64,000 bases of DNA, from NCBI GenBank assembly GCA_905250125.1, contig CAJNOL010000402.1, positions 4,223 through 68,222 on the forward strand, written 5' to 3'. The notes below the pieces were generated by a model. That model made no database searches. It worked only from the letters and a program-made list of their open reading frames with translations, and was not told the origin of the DNA. Positions 61,138-64,000 of this stretch are shown piece after piece. This stretch comes from Rotaria sordida (Eukaryota; Rotifera; Eurotatoria; Philodinida; Philodinidae). The number at the start of each line of letters is the position of its first letter. Within the stretch, counting starts at the first letter, position 1. The translations under genes were made by a program, and so were the position numbers.

Positions 61138-63159
61138 CTAAAAGCTTAGGTTCAGGCTTAGCTTAACAGCAATATTATTGTTCCACTTAGGCAGGCTGTT
61201 AGGGCCGTAACGGTAAAAAGCACCCACGCCAAAGCCACTTATGCCGGTTTTGTAAATGTCGTTTATCACTAAGCCTGATTCGAAGAAGCCTTTCTCCATC
61301 GTTTTAATGTCTACAAACTTATGGCGCTCAGGGTGGCTTATCCTACCCCAACCCATATTATGTATCAGTACAAACTGGGGCTTAAAGTGCTTACTCTTAA
61401 TTAGCAAACTCCTGAAGTTGTGTCGGAAGAAAAGATTTACGTAAGCGTCAGACAAAAACTCATTCATGCGCATGGTTTCAAACGCAAACTGTGTTGCCAC
61501 ATAAGGGTTTGGACCGTATGCCGACCGGTTAGTGTAGTTTAGTATGTAGGGCACAGGCCTGTCTATATAGCCCGCCCAAAACTGGAAGCTAGACCTACCC
61601 AGGTTCTTTACGTTGAATGTTTTTTCGGTACGCAAATCTATGCGGTTGTATGTGTAGCCTCCGTTTAAAATGCCTGTTAACCCGCGGGTATATTGCACAT
61701 ACAGCACAGGATATTCCGTTCCTAACGATGCTACAAACTTACCGGTATCAAAAAGCTTTTCTTTAAATGCAAAACGGACAGAAACCCCCGCTTCGGTAAA
61801 CGTGTATTTGCTTACACCAACAGTATCGTCTGATGATGTAGCGTAGCCGTAATCAAACTTAGTATCAACCTTGGTACGCGCGCCAAATACATTAAAGCGC
61901 AAATAGCCTGCGGTGCGGAATGATATATTTACCTCGCCACGGTTTAAAAAATCCATGCGGTTTACAAAGGCGTTGCGTATACGTTCTATGTACTGCGCAG
62001 GGCGCATAAGGCCGCGTATCTCCGGCTGTGCCGATTCCCTCACATCGCTCAACCACAATGCTTTTATCTTCAGGTCGGGGCGTTTTAATATGCGTACCGA
62101 TACATCGTAACCCCACTTAAAGCCTTTGTCGTGAAAGCCGTAAGCAAAGTGCCCACCTGTACTAACCACCCTCGAAAAACGGGAGTTGGTGTGGAAACCC
62201 ATGCCTAAACGGATGCCCTCGTACCTATTGTAACGAATGATTTTATCTATTTCTAAATCTATACTTCTGATGGGAATGCGGCCGTTAGAAAGGGCAATAA
62301 AACTGCGCAGTTTTTTGTCAAGGTTATTAGCATCGCCCAGGCTATCAATAACCACGTATGTATTGCGCTCTCTCTTGTCTAAGGTGTCAGGGCGGTGCAT
62401 ATCCCAAAACTTATCGTCCTTCTCGGTAGCCCGCGGGTCGAGCACCATATCAATGGTTATAAAGTCCTTGCGTTTTAAGTCGGGGTTTATCTTAATCTCT
62501 GTTAAATACGTGCGTCCAATGCCCACCAAATTAGCCTGGTTAAACTGCGCGTTTTTAAACATCAAATCGGTGTTTAGCTGCACCGGAAACCACTTGCCAT
62601 CAAAAAGCTCATACTTCTGCTGAATTTTAATCCCGAAATTATCTTCCTCGGCAGGTTTAGCAATAACGTTTTGTATGGCATAGCCATTGGTGTTTATGTA
62701 CAGCACACCGGTCATGGCATCAAAATTTTTGCCCGTGCGCGGGGCAAATGATATGACAAAGATGGAATCACCTTTCTCGTACAAGGTGTCTTCCAGCACA
62801 AACAGGTATTTGTTTTCGCTGTTCTTCGATACCGGGTTTATGTAGGCTTTATCGCCCAACTCTATCAACTCATTATAAAAAGTAAACGATTGCAGCTGTG
62901 TTGCCAGCGCCATAAACGATGGGTCTTTAAAGCCCGATGCGCGTATGCCGGTAATATCCTCATTGCTCATATTGGGAGCAATGAATTTCTTCTTGGTAAC
63001 AGTCTCTAATAAAAACAGATGCGTGCGTTCAAAAAACTTCATCACCTTTTCTTTAGAAGTGTCACCTTTCATCTTGGTCAGCGAGTCGTTATTGGCGGTA
63101 AGAATAAGCTTGTTGTACGATGTGTACGAGTATGATTCCAGCTTCTCCGGATTGTTTTT
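61138..63159 (-). CDS. DUF5686 family protein, 5' end lost in the assembly gap
   Basis: The frame stays open from the stop at 61138 up to the gap at 63160, giving 673 residues and more beyond. The first visible residues (NNPEKLESYSYTSYNKLILTA) match the start of the DUF5686 region, so the signal peptide and carboxypeptidase-regulatory domain seen in the 19581 paralog are probably in the gap. Later segments (FAPRTGKNFDAMTGVLYINTNGYAI, MNEFLSDAYVNLFFRHNF) and a barrel-like C-terminus ending LSLNLSF support an outer membrane protein. The ATG at 63072 is internal, not a start. Confidence 0.82.
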   Translation of the reverse strand, partial: KNNPEKLESYSYTSYNKLILTANNDSLTKMKGDTSKEKVMKFFERTHLFLLETVTKKKFIAPNMSNEDITGIRASGFKDPSFMALATQLQSFTFYNELIELGDKAYINPVSKNSENKYLFVLEDTLYEKGDSIFVISFAPRTGKNFDAMTGVLYINTNGYAIQNVIAKPAEEDNFGIKIQQKYELFDGKWFPVQLNTDLMFKNAQFNQANLVGIGRTYLTEIKINPDLKRKDFITIDMVLDPRATEKDDKFWDMHRPDTLDKRERNTYVVIDSLGDANNLDKKLRSFIALSNGRIPIRSIDLEIDKIIRYNRYEGIRLGMGFHTNSRFSRVVSTGGHFAYGFHDKGFKWGYDVSVRILKRPDLKIKALWLSDVRESAQPEIRGLMRPAQYIERIRNAFVNRMDFLNRGEVNISFRTAGYLRFNVFGARTKVDTKFDYGYATSSDDTVGVSKYTFTEAGVSVRFAFKEKLFDTGKFVASLGTEYPVLYVQYTRGLTGILNGGYTYNRIDLRTEKTFNVKNLGRSSFQFWAGYIDRPVPYILNYTNRSAYGPNPYVATQFAFETMRMNEFLSDAYVNLFFRHNFRSLLIKSKHFKPQFVLIHNMGWGRISHPERHKFVDIKTMEKGFFESGLVINDIYKTGISGFGVGAFYRYGPNSLPKWNNNIAVKLSLNLSF

Positions 63160-63259
63160 NNNNNNNNNNNNNNNNNNNNNNNNNNNNNNNNNNNNNNNNN
63201 NNNNNNNNNNNNNNNNNNNNNNNNNNNNNNNNNNNNNNNNNNNNNNNNNNNNNNNNNNN
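63160..63259. other. Assembly gap of 100 N
   Basis: Exactly one hundred N bases, the usual placeholder for a scaffold join of unknown length. Composition differs sharply on its two sides. Confidence 0.99.
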
Positions 63260-64000
63260 ATTCGTGCTGACTACATCTTTAGTCAGTATGTTAGATGGAA
63301 GAGGGTGCAGATACCGTCGTCTCTAAAAAGACAAAGATATTATTATTTTTATTATTATTATTATTATTGTTATATTGCATGTTAAACAAAAAACATCGTA
63401 AAGAAGCCAATGTTATAGAGATAATTTTCGATCGTTTTTTCCAAATATCTTCGTCAGTGTTCGAAACCAAAATAGCATTTTTCTCAGTTTAGGCTTTCTT
63501 GATCGCGCAATCTATTCTTCTTTGTCCAGGCTCATTCAATATATTTTATTTTTTTTTGTTCTTCAAGAGCATGTCAAGATGCAGTACAGAGTTTTTTTTT
63601 TCAAATTAAGCTCGTTTTTTTATTATCTATAGAACTATTTATATAAAATATAAATAGATGATCATTTTTAAGGGGTTTTTTGAAACATCGAACTTGTCAG
63701 CTCTTTTCTCCACTTAAAATGTAAAAATTTTAAAAAATGACTCTATACTTGACTGCATCCTGACATGCTCTTTCAAACAGAAAAATTTTAATATATTGAA
63801 ATAGCCTGGGCAGAGAAAAATCGATTCCCAAATGAGCTATTTTTTATCCTTGTTTGTTTCGTATCTCTGTCAAACATCATGGTATAGGCCAGACGTAATC
63901 GTATAGTATAATAAAGTACAATATGTAAAATTTATTCTTTTTCGATTGTTTTGATAGAACGTTTTATTTCATCTATCAACGCTGCATTTATTGTTACATG
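63260..64000. other. AT-rich stretch after the gap without recognisable genes
   Basis: 741 bases of very AT-rich sequence with long A and T runs, short frames full of stops, and no codon pattern like the rest of the window. No protein, RNA or promoter could be supported. The DUF5686 gene does not continue into it. Likely from another genome or a wrongly joined contig. Confidence 0.75.
63337..63370. repeat. TTA/ATT trinucleotide microsatellite
   Basis: About eleven TAT/ATT trinucleotides in a row with one interruption (ATTATTTTTATTATT...). Such runs are common in eukaryotic DNA and rare in this kind of bacterium. Confidence 0.85.

Noticed and set aside
63072-63072. ATG at 63072 as the true start of the second DUF5686 gene
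   Set aside because: The frame continues upstream to the gap with conserved DUF5686 residues, so the ATG is internal.

Overview
The window looks like one scaffold from a Bacteroidota bacterium, most likely Chitinophagales/Sphingobacteriales-like (lineage is inference). The evidence is a complete gliding/type IX secretion core (PorP/SprF, GldK, GldL, GldM, GldN), T9SS type A sorting domains, two TonB-dependent receptors with carboxypeptidase-regulatory N-termini, DUF5686 and DUF4296 proteins, an OstA-like protein, an Sdh operon with a single fused cytochrome b subunit, and Bacteroidota promoter elements of the TAnnTTTG type. No rRNA, tRNA or CRISPR array was recognised.

Layout: 1-6.3 kb is the T9SS/gliding operon. 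6.3-9.7 kb holds a DUF4296 lipoprotein, dihydroorotase and a RemB/Wzi-like outer membrane protein. 9.7-18 kb carries cell-surface and secreted proteins: three small lipoproteins, a TonB-dependent receptor, an M19-type dipeptidase, a heme/copper-monooxygenase-like T9SS cargo and a PCMD-like T9SS cargo. 18-28 kb holds NDH-2, DUF5686, a Wzz-like protein, an O-antigen ligase-like protein, Idi, a DUF374 acyltransferase and a thiolase. 28-35 kb has three tandem MORN/YwqK-like secreted paralogs, a CPA2 antiporter, TsaB, and a periplasmic adaptor with a TolC-family channel. 35-42.7 kb has SdhCAB, four envelope proteins of unknown role and QueA. 43-45.5 kb is a TonB-dependent receptor.

45.5-50.7 kb is the accessory part: a RecA-like ATPase with a palindromic repeat inside its coding sequence, then an AT-rich island bracketed by five copies of a two-hairpin repeat. 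The island carries a DUF559 (Vsr-like) endonuclease, a small conserved hypothetical, and a translationally coupled pair: a PD-(D/E)XK-DUF2075 helicase fusion and a protein resembling the C-terminal part of HpaII-type restriction enzymes, with no methyltransferase. This is the best candidate for an undescribed defence or mobile system.

50.7-63.2 kb returns to ordinary chromosome: OstA-like, DUF3817, DUF502, MmcQ/YjbR, a sugar transferase and an aminotransferase for surface glycan synthesis, four tandem secreted TPR paralogs, a YfcE-type phosphodiesterase, a secreted EEP-fold hydrolase, and a second DUF5686 protein cut by an assembly gap. After a 100-N gap (63160-63259) the sequence becomes very AT-rich with a TTA microsatellite and no coding signal. 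It does not resemble the rest and is probably a scaffolding artefact or contaminant.

Dispersed palindromic elements of at least four designs sit between genes, several of them right beside rho-independent terminators.
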